DNA from: Certhia americana
Taxonomy: Eukaryota; Chordata; Aves; Passeriformes; Certhiidae
Direction: 5' to 3'
Length of the DNA stretch: 64,000 nucleotides
NCBI GenBank assembly: GCA_018697195.1
Contig: JAGMWU010000039.1
Coordinates: 1-64,000, forward strand
The notes beneath the pieces were generated by a model. It worked only from the letters and a program-made list of their open reading frames with translations, did no database searches and was not told the origin of the DNA. Both the position numbers and the translations under genes were made by a program. Shown here one piece after another: positions 35,760 to 49,176 of this stretch (its first letter is position 1; each line of letters opens with the position of its first letter).

Positions 35760-35832
35760 CAAACCAAAAAAACCCCCGAACTCTCCCACAAAAGAAAACA
35801 TAAAGAAATAAAACCCAAAACAAAACAAAACC
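35760..35832. repeat. A/C-rich low-complexity patch
   Basis: AAAC and AAAACCC words dominate, ending in AAAACAAAACAAAACC. The complementary strand gives a phenylalanine/glycine/valine-rich chance frame. Confidence 0.75.
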
Positions 35833-36432
35833 AGCAAACATACACACACAAATGGTTATAAGACCACCAATTGCTTTCTTAGCTGATGCCCACATTGAAT
35901 TCATCAGTAGTCCCAATTTTCCAGAATGAAGGATTTTTCTTGGAGACATGATTTCTTCTAGGCTCCTAAGCAGAAAATTGGGTGTTAAAAAGTAGAACTC
36001 TTGTTATAGGGAGAAGCTTTTGCTTCAATTTTTTTCAAGATGATTTATGCAGTTGAGTTTCAAGGGTTAGAGTTCAGTTCGCAAATTCATCACTTTGCTC
36101 CTTTTTCCAGCCCAGAGTTTCAACAGAAACAACAGACACCCTGTTCCACCTAGCACCGAGTGCAACCATGCCTTCTGAAAGTGTTTGATGTCAAACAACG
36201 TATTCATGATTACTGTTCATCTTTGTCCAAGATGTGGCAGTCAGCTCACATCCAACATTTAAGAGCATCATGACAAATAGCTGTTTCTTGAAGTGTTTAC
36301 TCAACACGGTTGAAAGGCTTTTTTCAGCCCTGGCTCAATGGGATTTCAGCCTTGAGCCAGAAACACTGTGATCTTTGGGGGCTCACAAAGCATGAGTGGC
36401 CTTACAAAATCTAGGCAGTTTGCCAAAGGCTC

Positions 36433-36449
36433 TTTTTTTTTTTTTTTTT
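36433..36449. repeat. T17 homopolymer
   Basis: Seventeen T. No retroposon body or AATAAA signal is seen on the matching side. Confidence 0.9.
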
Positions 36450-39400
36450 CAAACTTTGTTGAATCGTGGTGGAAGGTTAAACAATTCACACAGTTTTGAT
36501 TCTCTCTCCCTACCCCCAATTTGCCTTGTACTTAATGTCTTCTTGTCAAGAAGTAAAGTATCTTCATAATGGGATGGATGGAACCATTTCAGCTATTACA
36601 CAGCAGTGATGGTATTGCAGGAAATCTGCAACAAATGTACACTTCAATCCTTTTCAGCTCAAAATTTTATTTACCATGCTGAGAAGTTTTCACATCACAT
36701 GGTATCAGTTTTCTTATGGTTCATCTGAAATAATAGAAAAACAAAAAAAAAACCCCTCCAACCCCAGCTTTATACAGTCTGAGAATTGGAGAGCAGGAAG
36801 TGAACTGCTCGTGTCAAGGGGCAAGCCTTGGAAATTTGACTCCAGGAAAAGAATGCCTTGTTTCCAAAGCACTAATGCACACATCATACAATGCAAGCAT
36901 GTTTTCACACATGCATTTTAATTTATGCATGTTGTGGCAGAAAAGGTCCATCACTTAAGATATCAATAGAAGGAAAAAAAAATGCAACCTATTGAAAATT
37001 AATGCTGGAAAGCCTTGGGTCATTCTGCAATTACTTTTTTAGACTAGAAACAGATGTCTCCTTTCTAAATTGCTCTGAACTTCAGAAAACCCTCTACTAG
37101 ACACAGATTTTATATCTTATTGTGAGCCACAGAAATTTTGTAGGTCGACACTTTAGTGAGCAAATATACTGGGAAAAAACCCCAGTAAACTAACCAGACT
37201 ATTATGCAACAAAATGTATTCTTGTTCATTTTCACAAGTGTTGTTTTATTCCTGATCCATTTTTCAAATGCTCTCATGAAGTCCCTTTAATAGGCTAAAA
37301 AGTTCAGCTTCTAAATTTGTAGACAAATTTAGCCTGACATTTTCAGTATGCAAATTATATCCTCAGTAGTGAAAAAAAAAAAAAATCTATACTTGCTTAG
37401 AAATATATACAAAAAAAGGGAACCTGACAGGTCTCCCCTTAAAAAATGTAAAATAAATTTTAATTTAATTTAAGTAACAGTTTTCCCACTTGATGTCTCC
37501 TCCTCACCTTCAGCAGGGCTCTGCCTGTAGCCCAGCTGTGAGCAGCAGCATTAGCAGACAGACATTCACTTTTCTGGTTTGAAAGTAAGAATAGATGCAA
37601 CAACGTGATGCAGATTGCATCTGTCATCATTCCCAGTCTACAACAACATGGGAATGTACCCTACCAACTTCTGCTGCTAAAAAAAACACCATCCAAAATA
37701 AAGGCCCATGTTCTTGCCAGGATTTCAGAGGAACAGCAGTGGGTGGGTGCCCACATGAACAGGCCCACTGTCAATTTTGGGGAACTACATTAATATTTTT
37801 ACCTCCGGGAGCAACCCCTCTAAGGTCCTGCATGGTATGTTTTCCAAATTATTGCCAAATATCAAGACATATTACTAAAAATTCCTCCAAAAATATTCTT
37901 ATTTCTCTTCCTAAATGTCTTTATTTCATCTTTCGATAGCATCTTTCTATAAATATTCAGTTAGAGAGTGCATGCTTTGGCATTTTTGCTCAAAGGCAAC
38001 ATTTTTGTTTATGGCAGCAGGAGGTTATGGGACTGCACATGGAATGTTTGCTGTGAGCTATGAGCTCCATGGGGTGGACAGCAGAGGCAAACATGTTTCT
38101 GCTGGATAAATGATTGAAGGGTCTGGCTTAAACGTGTGCCACAAAAAGTTTATTTCCCTCTCTGGCTAATCTGCAGAGAGGATGCAAATCTCCATGAAAT
38201 CTCCATGAAACAAATACTCTGAGGATGGGCTATCCTTTGGACAGACTAAACAACACTGTCAGTACTTTTCTTAATAGTATTTTGTATCACTGCAATACTT
38301 TCCTTTGACTATCCACCATAAAGATCTTCCAGTCTAGTTGGCTTGTTTAATATTGACAAATATAACAGAAGTACATTGTGAAGTCATCTCGTCCCTATAC
38401 TGGAATCTTCACTGTCCTACCTATTGCATAATTTGGTATCTTGTTCCTGATGCAGCATCCCATATGATTGCCTTATGTATTTTGCCAGGAATAATATCCA
38501 TAAGCAATTTACAGCTCAGACTCAGCAAACAATTTTTTGAAGGAAACGTGTTGTTTATATCAACAGAAAGACTTGTGGTTGTTATATAAAATGAAACATA
38601 ATATGTACAATTCAGATTGTGACCTGTTCCCTCACTCAGACCCTGATTTTATTTATATAAATAGGTATTTTTCACTTTAAGAAAACACTATAGGCAGCTT
38701 TCAGCTAACAGAAAAACCCCAAAAACTATTTTCTCAGTTCCTTAAGGCTCACTGCTGAAATTTTATCATGATCGTTAGAGAAAATGATCATAATTTCAAA
38801 AATTAAAACTACTGATGGAGAGAATCAAAGCAAGCAAGCACATGGAGGAAGTGCATTAAAATATTGCCATTTAACAGCATATTGGAGAGGTGGGAAAAGG
38901 GAATAAGTAGTTTTTGAGAGAGTCTGAGCTACCATACAAGCTGTCTCAAAGTGGTTAGCAGGTCTTTGACAAATGCAAAAAGCTGAGCATTTATGCTAAT
39001 GAAAACCACTCAGTCCGTTGCCAGTTATTAGCCAGGAAAATCTAACTGTATAATACTCAGCTAACAACATTGGATAAGTAAATAAATCCATATTGTACAC
39101 AAACAATTTACCCAAATGGTTTGTGCTGTGTACTTAGGACCAAACTCACCTTTGTTTTTTCCGGACATGCCCCCTGGGCTGGCAGCAATCATTGCACAGG
39201 CATGAATGTGGAGGAGATCGGTCACTATGAGAGCTTGACAGCAGCAGACAATTTCTGTTTCCACCCACGCAGGCATAATCTCAGTAATATCCAACCAAAA
39301 ATTTGGTACATGCAGCAGCCAGATGAGGAGATCAGACAGAATGGTGCTTGAATCCCCGACAGGCTGCACCATTCACTGTGTACACATCACAGCTAAAATG

Positions 39401-39861
39401 GACATCAACACAATCCCATTAAGCCTGTGAAGGGCCAGAGCATCACTTAGAGAACAGGTGGGTGGTGAGAAAGCTCCCCCCAAAAGCTGGAGATGCAAAG
39501 CCAGCTCTGTCCAAAGGAGTTCCAAGCCACTTTCTAGAAAGTGCCTCTGAAGATGAGTCACAGAGTATAGAAGATACAGGGGACACCTGTAGTCTTGTGC
39601 TTATTCTGGATGTCAGGCAGGCATCACACCACAGTGTTTGTAAGAGTGGCTTTAACCTGAGGAACAAGGACAATGCTCAATGCTATTCTCTGGCCATCCT
39701 AAATTCAGTTCAGTTTGTAGCTGATCTTACCTCTTATCACAACTGCTATCAAAGTTCTTACTTGACATTCTTATTTGCTTTGACAGAAAATGACTGTTCT
39801 TGGAAAAAAGCCTAACTAAGAAATAGGGAAAAGTAGTAATATATCACCATTATCTCTCTCC

Positions 39862-39898
39862 TTTTTTTTTTTTTTTTTTTAAAGAGAAAAAAAAAAAA
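39862..39898. repeat. T19 followed by A-rich tract
   Basis: Nineteen T, then AAAGAG and twelve A. This is another near-inverted homopolymer like that at 15.6 kb, able to fold back on itself. Confidence 0.9.
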
Positions 39899-41816
39899 CC
39901 GAAGTCCTTTTTTAATCAAACAGTTAAATATTCATTTAATGCAGCTATCCAGTCACATTAGTACATCTATTAGACCACCTACCTTAATCAGCCTTCAGGG
40001 AAACACCACTGTGTTGAATATATAAATATTCTATTCCTGCACTTTTCAGTTTGCTATTTTTCCGGTAGTACGACTCTAATTTCAAAATAATGGAAAGAAA
40101 AAGGCAAATAAACCCAGTGTTCTTTGATAGACTGAACAACCAAATACCACACTTGTAGAGAGATGTTTATCTGAAGACTTGAGGAAAGAATAAGCCTCAA
40201 CAACTCAAACAAAGCAAAAAATCCCAAGTAAATCTATTCTGTATTTTAATTTGCAGCATATCCTGCAGGACACAATGCATGACATGTCTATGTCAGCCCT
40301 TTGACAGCTCACATATCTTGGTCTCATTGAAGAGAAGAAATTGGGAGACTTATTTTTCTTTTCAGCTTGAATTTCACTTTCGGCACTCCTTTTTAGGAAT
40401 AAAAATACAGAACACTTTTGCCTTTCCTCAATATTAGCAGTTTATATATTCAAAGGACAAAAGAGGATTGCTTCAGTAGCTCATTTAAACAGAACAAACT
40501 GAATTTAAAAGGAAAAGAATAGCCTTTGAAAGTACCATTCCTAGATGGTTAGCAGAGCTACATGAGGAAAAGTTCTGTTTACTCCAGCAAGAAGCAAAGT
40601 ACCTCAACGCAACCACAGAAATCAAGAGATCATTTTTCCTTCATCTTGCTCTGGGTATTCCTTTGTATTTTCCTCTTACATGAGAAGAACAAGAATTGAT
40701 TAGGACCTTATTGGCCTGTTTTCTCTCTTTTTGTGTATCTGTACTGAACAAAGCTGTGAAGATAAACTGTACTCAGGGGACATCTGCTTCAAGTAGGTAG
40801 AAAATGTCATTAGTAAAAGCTTTTTCTGAAAGCCAGTTTGGCTTATCCATTCCTAGAGGCAGCTTAGGCCAACACAACATGGGAATTTTCCTTTAAGCTC
40901 CAGGTGACAAGTTCTGCTGTGACACCTGCCAGAGGCTTATCACCAATGTTCACAAATTTCTACATTCACCTAAGAAGCAGGATCATGACTTCTCTCATGG
41001 CACTTCTACTGGAGCCAAAATTGCTCGTATATTCTCTCAAACGCCATCTCGCATCTTCCATCAGGGACAGAATAACCAGAACCATTACATGACAAGGGAC
41101 AAGCTGTGGTGTTTCAGACTGACAGGTAAAATGCTGTATATCATGATAATTTTCTTACTATGACTTTCTCTATTCTGACACAAGTATTTGTCTTGGGCAT
41201 CTGCTATTTCTCATTCCTTCCTCATCCCGAGGGTGGGGACACACTTTCTTCTGTCTAATACATGTTGTCTCTAGGCCTTATCACAATATAAACAACCAAT
41301 GAGTGCAGCAAACACTGCTGAAAGTAAGAAGTGTTACATAACTCATAGCTCTGAGCGTTAATATATCATTTCCACCTATGAGGGCCTCCCACAATACTTT
41401 TTACTAAGAAAAGGAAACAAGCCTTTAGACTGTGGGGATCTTGAGCTGGTCTTTGAAACCTCTGTGCTTTACTTTTGGGCTAAATATCTCATTCTCCTTT
41501 TACCAGAAATGCTTGAGGGATGTCATGAATGCTGCTGACCTGTTCATGATTTCAGACAACTGTGATTTTAATAATTAATCAACTACGTTTTTCTGCAATT
41601 GGTTCCCCCCACACCACTACACAAATGTAGCCACTTAAAGAGAGATATTGGAAACTTCCAAGTTCAAAACACGGGCTAAAAAATATTCCACAAAACCCTG
41701 CAATTTGGGCATTCTAAGATTATGCTTCTGGTTTTCCAGGTTATCTGTGGTGCAGTTCAATGCCTGAGTGGCCATTAGTAACCTGACAACCTATGTGGCC
41801 ATCAGGTATACATGCA

Positions 41817-41847
41817 AATTTAGGATAATATTGTATTATCCTAAATT
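41817..41847. repeat. Perfect hairpin, 14-bp stem, 3-nt loop
   Basis: AATTTAGGATAATA, loop ttg, TATTATCCTAAATT. All fourteen pairs are perfect. A further partial copy of the right arm (attattatcc) follows immediately. By rough reasoning a perfect 14-bp stem with so short a loop is not expected by chance in 64 kb. No terminal-repeat element or miRNA-length extension is visible around it. Confidence 0.93.
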
Positions 41848-43894
41848 ATTATCCACAGCCGTGTGGACTCAAACTTCCAGAACTGTGTCCTTTAACCCAA
41901 CTTATTTAGCAAGCAGAATGATAGAAAGCCAACACTGCATTTGTGCAGTGAAGCACTGCTAGAAATTCTCATGGGTTACCCTATGAGTTAAGGCCATCAT
42001 CTTACCAGGAACTCTGCCTGGGAAAAGCGCAGTTCCAAGATAACACTTCTACCACTATTGACATTTTCTTCTTGAGGAGCCAGGAAGTGAATCCCCTTTG
42101 GTATTGTTAAGATTTTCAAAACTTGTCCTTTCAAGCAGCTGGCTATAAATTTTGAGGGCGAATCAATCGACCTTCTATAGTTGGCAGCCAAAATGAATTG
42201 AGAGCCAGTGAAAATAGAAACTTCCAGATTACATTTCAGCTAGGATTCAATTTTCTTCCCTTTACTGTCATTAAATGCAAGGAGGAATAACCACACTCCT
42301 AATATTTTGTCTCTTACATGCAAGAGTGCTCTGATGATCCCCCCCTTAAGTGCAGCACTGCTTAAATTTGTAAGTCACCAATTAACCTGCTCATTTTGTT
42401 TCTTGTTTAGGAGAATTTTTAAAGTTATAAATAAGACACTTGCAGGAACCAATTTTTAGGCAAGTTTCAGATCTCTCTACATTGGCTAGTAGATCTGGTT
42501 TGTTCTATGTATAGCCTGTTAATCAAGGCAAACACAAAGGAAGTCTAGGTATGTAACTTCAGGAATTTATCTTCCAAGCACTGAGCCAAAACTGCCAGTT
42601 CTAATTTTCTTGATGCCAAAGAACTTCACAGAGGTCTATTGCTAGCATAAGGCAAAGAGTACACCAAGATTTTTCCAGGTATTCTCACACAGAATAGTAA
42701 AAAGAACCCTCTTATTCCCTATAATTTTGTACAAAAAGCAACAACACAATCAGTGTTCTCAGGCCTGGAGAAAGGGGGAGGAAAACTGAAATCCAGCCAC
42801 CCTCACCCTGCAATACCTATGGGCAATTCTGGCTGACATCACCACATCATCACATACCTACAAATCAGCCTGTCAGATTAGAAGTCCCCTCCTTAACCTC
42901 ACCCACATGGTTCCCATTTAGAGCACCTACACTGCCCTTACAGCATTAAGCAACGAGGAAAAAGCTTGTTTATATAAGCTTGTTCAGAGTCAAAGCCATA
43001 GTCCCCACACCAACCATTTAACAACTGACTTATCTTTTGAATTTGAGCTGTTTTCCCTCTTTATGCCAGAACAGACCAGGCCAGTTTTCAGGGTGATGAA
43101 AACAATTTAAAATTAATCAGTCGCACACAGGACATTCAGGGTTTAACTGCATGGTTTCCTTTAGACATGCTGCCCTCCCCTTGGTGTTATTCACGCATGT
43201 TAGATTTAAAGAAGACTTAGATTTTTCTTCCTGACATACAGCAGCTAAACTTACATATTCCAACACGCATTCATAACTTCTAAACTACAAATTACAGTTA
43301 CAGGGCAAACTCTTCTGGAAGCAGAGGAACTGCTTGGACAGTAAGGACTGTTATATCTGTAAAGAAAGAGAGCAATGGGAATTTTTCTTGATGTGACATT
43401 TCAAGCTTGGTTCAGCTTGGTCTTTCCCTGTGAACATCAGCAAGAGTCTGCTCTGCCTTGCCTAAAGCTCATTAGGTAGCAGAGAACAGAAGTAAGGGGA
43501 ACCATTGGCCTCACCCCCTAGAATACATAAAAAGGTTTCTTCTGAAAGTATAAAGGAAAATTCTAAATGTGTTCCAAAATGGAAACAGCAATACAAAGCT
43601 GACGTAATTAACCAGTCCAAACCACCACTTGTTTCATTAACTGGAATAAATCAAGTTATCATGTACAGGCAATAACAGCATATGCTGTGGGAGATGAAAA
43701 CCAGCAGGGTACTGTGCAGAGGGTTTGTCAGCAGACATAGATTGTATCAATGTGATCAAGTGACTGCACTGAATAATTTGGTTTATTGCAAACATTCTCT
43801 TGGTATAATCTAGGTATCATGTGTCTTATCTTGACAGAGCTTTGAAGTTCACTGCTAGCCAGATCAGATAAAGCATGATGCTACCTTATCTCAA

Positions 43895-43942
43895 AAAGAA
43901 ATCCCCCAAAAAACACCCAAAACCCCAACCCACCTCACATCC
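43895..43942. repeat. A/C-rich low-complexity patch
   Basis: Runs of C alternate with runs of A (cccccaaaaaacacccaaaa), giving a proline/lysine-rich chance frame on the + strand. Confidence 0.7.
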
Positions 43943-46351
43943 TAATTTAAAGCCTTTTTTAAACAGTTCATTTTTCTCTCTTAAGTGTGCTCCAAAAGGC
44001 AGAAGAATGTCACTGAGTCTCGTAAGTGAGAGACAGCAGCTGGAACATGGTTTACTAGAGACACAGCCCAGTAAGAGTATTTAGAACCTAACTTTAATCA
44101 AAGGAGTGTCCTTGTGAAGCTGTAAGACAACTCTCATGTCTGAGACAGGCAAATACTTCAAATGTTTCATTAAGACCTTAGGAACTACAGCACCTTGTCT
44201 TCTAAGTTCAAAGGAAGTTTCAGTGAACTCACAGGAATGTTTGGGGTATTTTTTAGAGAGCAATTTTTCCATGGAAAGGGATCTTTGTCAGTGTAAAGTG
44301 AATAACTAAGACAGCAATGTCTGTGCTGGGATGAGTAAGCAGTAGGAAGGACATACAGGAAACATCCTCTAACATTAGCTGAGATGTTAATTTCCAAGAT
44401 ACCTTTGCCAGAGAAATATTTACCATCTAGAGTGTTATCAGATCCATTAAAATATTTAATAACCTCATCCAAAAAAAAGCTGCATCTTTATAAGCAAGGT
44501 AGAAGAGAGCACAGTCTCAGTTTGCATCTACTCTTAGCCTTTTTGACATAGAAATATGGGAAGTGCAGTGAGGATCAAATTTTATGGCTGCTTAAAGTCA
44601 GCAAAATATGTCCTTCAGAAATTGTGAAGTTATTTATCATCTTTGAATATTTAGAATGGAACTAGACACTGGAATCTCCACAGCTAAGAGAAAACTGTTT
44701 CAATTCAGTTTGATATTGTAAACTATTCAGAATGTTGAAAATCAGAGAAAAGGTGCCCAAGTCAATCACAGAGCAAATTTTGCTCTGAAACTCCAAAGGT
44801 GATTACAATGTTTCTGCCCTGAACAAAGCCATTGTATGTGAACAGCTCTTCTGTCAAGATACTTTCTGATTTTTAAGACTTTATTCTTTCTGGAGAGATT
44901 GTCTTTTCTTTATTGCTTTCATCTCTGAAGATGTCTCTAAGATGTTCATAGGAGGTTGTACTCCATTCTTACTACTATAAAAGAGAAAGCCCCACAAGAC
45001 TTCCTATGAATATTGATCTTGACTATGTGATTCTGTCAGAATTATCATCTGATTTTGTTCCAGGTCTCTAGACTGAATTCCACCTTTCTATTCATCCTGC
45101 TTCTGAATATTCTCTGACCCTCTCATTGCTTACCTTATGGCACACTTTTTTGCAGAGTCATGGCTGAGAGCCACATCTCTGGGAACACAAAAAAGCACAG
45201 AGTTCATTTTGTTCTTTGCTTTGTTCTGTTTTTTAAATAACCTCCTCAAGAATACAATATGATGTCAATTATGGACTAGTAGGAACTGAGTGTGAATATC
45301 AAGCTTTTAAAGACATCTTTACACAATTTTACTCCTCAAAATTCTATGTATTTTGCCAGGTGTTTTTATTAAACTATTATGGTAATGGGCAAGCACTCTC
45401 CAAAAACTGAGTAGTTTATAGTCTCTAGTGAAATATTATTGACTTCTCCTAAGCAGATATAAAGTGAAAACATGGAAAACAGATAAAAGCTCATATATGT
45501 TAACCATCAAATCTAATACAAGCCAGGCAAAAAGCAAGCAAGCAAACAAAAAGTCCACAGAATATAAAATCCAACTTTTGAGAGAAAGATATTGATAGAG
45601 AATACTTTTTTGTGGACACCTGTATTCAATTTGTAGTTTTGGGTATTTAAGTGGATTGCATGAAAACACTTACTTCGGCATGATTAGTTTCATTAAAGCC
45701 TGAGCAGGAAGCAGAATCCAGATTTAGCTGCCAGCAAATAAAATTCATTCTAATCATGGAAGAAAGCCCTAAGGTGCATTTAAAAATTAACAGTGTGGTA
45801 CTTCTATAGTTCACAGCTACAATTCAGAGGAAAAGCCTTGTGTATATTGTTCATGCTCCCATCTGTGGAAGAATTTTGCAGATTACGTGAAATTACTACA
45901 AGTTCATACAGTCTCATCCTGCCCCTAGAAGCTGCTTGCTAGGGCTCAGTACTGTGTTAACTTCATCCAGAACATTTGTGGCTTGCTGAAAGTACAGACA
46001 GATTCTTCCTCTGTCTCAGAAACAGCCTTGTTACCCCCACTTGAACACTTCAGTAGTGTAAGACTTTGAGTCAGTAGAAGTCTGTTTGAGGAACAGCAGT
46101 GGAAATTCATATTCTCATGTTATCTTGATCAAAAATATAACAATTCTGTCTGAGCTGTGAAGGTATAGAAAATTTGGAATGTCCGAGAAAAACAGGTCTA
46201 AGCAAGCTGGAAGGCAAAATATCTTTCAGGTTCTGTATTTCAGCTATATTTGCATGAAAAAGCTCAGAATCTTGTTATGGTTTTGGAGCCCTGGTAAAAA
46301 AAAACTATTCATTTTCAGTTTCCTACACTTTTAGGAAGAGCAAAAAAAAGA

Positions 46352-46355
<4 letters not shown>

Positions 46356-46383
<28 letters not shown>
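46356..46383. repeat. T28 homopolymer, preceded by A-rich run
   Basis: Twenty-eight T follow AAAAAAAAGAAAAC, so A-rich and T-rich tracts stand next to each other. This is the longest homopolymer in the window and its length in the assembly may be unreliable. Confidence 0.93.
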
Positions 46384-49134
46384 CTGTTAATTAGGAAGAA
46401 TCAATAAACTCCTTCACAAGACAGAAACAGGAAGTGGGACAAAAAGCCTTTTGACTTCTAAAGATCCCATGGTGAGTCTCAGGAACACTAAACAGCAAGT
46501 GGCACCCTTTTACAGTTAAGTTAATAAGCCATGCCAAGCACTTGCTTCCTAGGAAGGGAGAGTGCCTTCCTTTCCTTCCCCCTGCAGACAGGCATCATCA
46601 AGGCCTCGTGATCAACAGGCAACTTCCAATTCCATTCATATGGCTGATATTTGTCCACTTGTTGTGTTGACAATAGTCTAATTTTCCAGCACACAATGGT
46701 TGGTTAGCAATAAAACACACTAAACATCACATCATAGCTGATAAATCTCAGTTGTAGCTTGAAGAACCATCCAAGCTTCAATCCTTCATAGATTTTTTAG
46801 TCTTTCCAAAGAACAGTCCTTTTATACATAGATTTGATTTTATTTCAAATTCTTTATAATCATTAACACAAGCCATTAACACATAACTCTGCACAGAAGC
46901 AGAGACGAAAATTCCCCCTCATCCATTTAATTATAATTACTTGTTTAAGGAACACATCCTACTAACATTGGATTTCAAAAGACACAGTCAAGTCTCCTTC
47001 ATTTCTCACCCTGAAGGTGAATTTCACATGATCATTTTCTGAGGCCTGCTGCAGTGACAAGTTGCTACAGAAAGCAAGTTCTTGAATCATCCTTACTATG
47101 GAACATTTCTGTAGTGAATATTGCCACTAGGATCCATCTACACCACGGAGAAAAAACAACTGTGTTCCTGCTCATCTCATGTCTCAGACACCTTGTATCC
47201 TATTTCTTATCTTCAGGGCTCTCTCAGAGATCATCCTTCTGATCCTTGCACACCAAGGATTGACTAACCAATTTTGAGAGATGTCTATGAGACAGGAAAC
47301 CTCCATTTCTACTGCTTGTTCTGCAGTTCTTCCTTCTGCATCCCTCTGGGTACATTCATAGTGCAAGTGTGATCCTCCTGGCTGGGTGACAGAAGTGGTA
47401 GGGAGAATTTATATTATCAACTTTTAGCTGTTTCTACTACAGATGTGTCTGTGTGAGCCCTGAGAAAGGTAAGTTCATATTTTTCTCCATTGTCTTGAAC
47501 TCATATTCACAATATATGTGCTCTTGAACACATGTTCATCCTTACAGAAAGAGTATTTTTCACTCAGTTCACATCTGTTTAACATGCGGCTGTACAAACG
47601 TTGATGCCAGGGACAGTCTGTGAGCAGGAAGGAGAGCTGGGAACCAGATGGACCCAAGTACTTTATAATCCACTCTTGCCTTGAAAGACATGCATTTGAG
47701 TTGAGGCCAAGTTCAATGAGACATTTCCTAACCAGCAATATCAGCTGGAGAGGCTCCTACCCTGTCCATCACACTTTCTCCTCCCAGCTATCTTCCAAAA
47801 CCACCAGTTAAAACCGGGTATCTTTAGGGTGGACATCACCCATTTTATCAGCCAGTTTGGAGAACTGATCTGGCTCAGTAAAAATACATAACATCTCCTC
47901 CTTTCCACTCCCCCAATAAAACTTATTATAAAACGAGCCACACTGGCAGAACTGACAAGATTTTAGAAAAATAGGAAAAACAATCAGCTTGACAATAGCT
48001 GCTCCCTCTCAAGTTCATTGCTTTAATTTCAGAATGGCGTAGTCAAAACCTTGTCTTTTTCCTCAGTTGCTCAGTTCTTCCACATAGTTCTGGAAAAAAA
48101 AAAAATCTTAATACTCCAGCCTACAAGTATTTCCTCACTCTTACGAACCCAGAATAAACCTACTCAGACCTGAAGTGTCTCTAGAGGTTTCAATTCAGTG
48201 AAAACTAGTTCACAAATATTAGCTAAAAATTGTTAATTTTTGTGCCATGGGAAGACACTTTATCAAGAGTCACTAAAGACTGAATAGAAATCATGCAAGT
48301 TGTGCCTCCATCCATGACATTTTTATTGATATCTATGGATATTGTTAATGCTTCAGCTGCATGCCAGAACATTTGAGTCCAGTCAAATATACTACAGATA
48401 GGATTTGGGACATATGAGCAGGTCCTGAGGTACATGCAATGTAAGAAGCCTACATCCAAGTTGGTCACCTTGATTCCTTCCAGAGAAGGAACAGGCAGTG
48501 CTAACATGGGGTCCCAACCCATCCCAAAACAACATCCAGCCCATATTAACAAGCTTATCCTGCTCACAGCACTGATGTCCATAGTGCTTGCCCATCCACA
48601 GGACTTCAGCAGCTGGCCATGGGCAGACAAAAACAAGGTGCTGGGATTTTACTCTTCATATTCAGAGTAAAGGTGGCAAAGAGTGATCTTATAGAACAGA
48701 ACTTGATAATGGTATTTGGGCAGGTTCCAAGGCACCCAAATATTCACCTGTCCATCTCACCCATTATTATCTCTCCAATTTCTTTCTAATTCACTTCTTT
48801 GCTCCTGCAGAACAACCCATCTTTCCTTTTCTGGAATCTTTTCCAGATACCAGAAGCTTTGCTAATGGCTTTCCCAGAGCACATAGTCTTACTGCCTCAA
48901 CGACCAATTCCTTGAGATTCATTAAATACTGAATATATATTTAGGTTCCCCTCCCTTTTTTTTTTCTCTCCATCAAAATACTCCAGACATTTTGCAACCT
49001 TATTACAATTAGCTTCTGCCCTGGCTTTAACAGCCTAAGGATTGAGAGACACTGAAACAATGTTGTATTTCCTCCCTGGCAGTGCTGTTTACATCGTGAT
49101 ATATACAGGGATAATCATTAAAGAATAAAAGATT

Positions 49135-49176
49135 TCCATTGCCCTTGTATTCCCTTTCATTGCCCTTGAATTCCCT
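49135..49176. repeat. 21-bp tandem duplication
   Basis: The word attgccctt recurs at 49138 and 49159, with ttccct after each copy: two near-identical 21-base units in a pyrimidine-rich region. Confidence 0.75.

Larger units (their letters stand above)
33775..41810. other. Non-coding stretch, no transposon recognised
   Basis: Unique AT-rich DNA with a hairpin at 35.18 kb, an A/C-rich patch at 35.76-35.83 kb, T17 at 36433-36449 and a T19/A-rich tract near 39.87 kb. Open frames up to 117 codons (39462-39815, +) match nothing I know. Confidence 0.55.

Noticed and set aside
33744..41847. Hairpins considered as microRNA precursors
   Set aside because: Stems of 11-14 bp do not extend outward to the roughly 25-30 pairs needed for a pre-miRNA.
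48223..48636. 137-codon open frame on the minus strand, considered as a retroviral or unknown gene remnant
   Set aside because: No protease, polymerase, integrase or envelope motif could be read, no LTR or primer-binding site nearby, and no similarity I recognise.
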